Shown: in pieces, positions 45,699 to 45,930 of the stretch
Layout of the letters: every line of letters begins with the position of its first letter
How positions within the stretch are numbered: the stretch's first letter is position 1
Assembly: GCA_001777655.1 (NCBI GenBank)
Contig: MFER01000016.1
Location: 1 to 45,930, forward strand
Source of the DNA: Candidatus Doudnabacteria bacterium RIFCSPHIGHO2_02_FULL_43_13b
Lineage (GTDB): Bacteria; Patescibacteriota; Doudnabacteria; UBA920; O2-02-FULL-48-8
Length of the DNA: 45,930 nt
Reading direction: 5' to 3'
The notes under the pieces: generated by a model
Told to the model about the DNA's origin: nothing
Database searches by the model: none
What the model saw: only the letters and a program-made list of their open reading frames with translations
Translations under genes and position numbers: made by a program

Positions 45699-45724
45699 AA
45701 AGTCGCATATATGGCATAAAACAG

Positions 45725-45768
45725 TGTCCAAGCCCAACCATATGCCCGTACGGACGCGGGATTGGACA
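45725..45768. repeat. Interrupted palindrome copy R3 (44 bp)
   Basis: TGTCCAA-GCCCAACCATATGC-CCGTACGG-ACGCGGGA-TTGGACA. Confidence 0.8.
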
Positions 45769-45865
45769 GTTAAATTCTCTAAGAATGTTATACATTTTTT
45801 AGATTTGGCAACCAATTTTCGACTTGACAATCAACCACCAGCATTGATATATTGGGGTCATCTTT

Positions 45866-45930
45866 ATGCAGAATCGAGACGTCAAAGCAGTATTGTTCGG
45901 AGCGCTGTTTTTCAGCGCTTTTTTGATTCT
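45866..45930 (+). CDS. Start of a truncated ORF with hydrophobic N-terminus (MQNRDVKAVLFGALFFSAFLI...)
   Basis: Preceded by TTGACA - 18 nt - TATATT; runs off the window. Confidence 0.5.
   Translation, partial: MQNRDVKAVLFGALFFSAFLI

Noticed and set aside
45034-45768. CRISPR-like array next to a Cas2-like gene
   Set aside because: Only three palindromes, no regular spacers, the gene lies between copies, and no cas1 or effector is visible.

Overview
The window looks like a gene-dense chromosomal segment of a Candidate Phyla Radiation (Patescibacteria-like) bacterium, AT-rich to moderate in GC (one hand-counted line about 40% GC). This placement is an inference from gene content, not a phylogeny. 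Backbone: exonuclease-like ORF, lgt, degenerate HtrA/PDZ protein, HIT protein, APH-like kinase, dTDP-rhamnose genes (rfbB, TrpR-like regulator, rfbC, rfbD, GxxExxY ORF, rfbA), CAP-domain protein, sortase with TSP3-like repeats, two surface proteins with APxTGS C-terminal signals, galE, GT2, subtilase and SLT-like proteins sharing C-terminal repeats, ABC-2 exporter, Wzx/Wzy/glycosyltransferase cluster with a GIY-YIG ORF, CtpA-like S41 peptidase, short alaS, cupin-type GPI, infA-rpmJ-rpsM-rpsK-rpsD-rpoA-rplQ-rplM-rpsI, and a winged-helix/Cas2-like protein. The strongest unexplained signals are: (1) small nuclease ORFs (GxxExxY x2, GIY-YIG x1) bounded by inverted repeats and inserted exactly at operon gene junctions; (2) four high-GC islands carrying orphan ORFs (ParB-like, collagen-repeat/beta-barrel, two small ORFs), three of which have their own terminators at the ORF 3' end; (3) a 38-44 bp interrupted palindrome repeated three times around the Cas2-like gene; (4) an 83-bp tandem duplication before rfbB creating two minigenes that carry a 15-nt exact antisense to the rfbB start region; (5) palindromic elements inserted in frame in three CDSs, including the alaS catalytic domain; (6) identical palindromes before the TrpR-like gene and rfbC; (7) 'stuttering' word-repeat spacers in the ribosomal operon. 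All homology calls are from reading the protein sequences; no searches were run.
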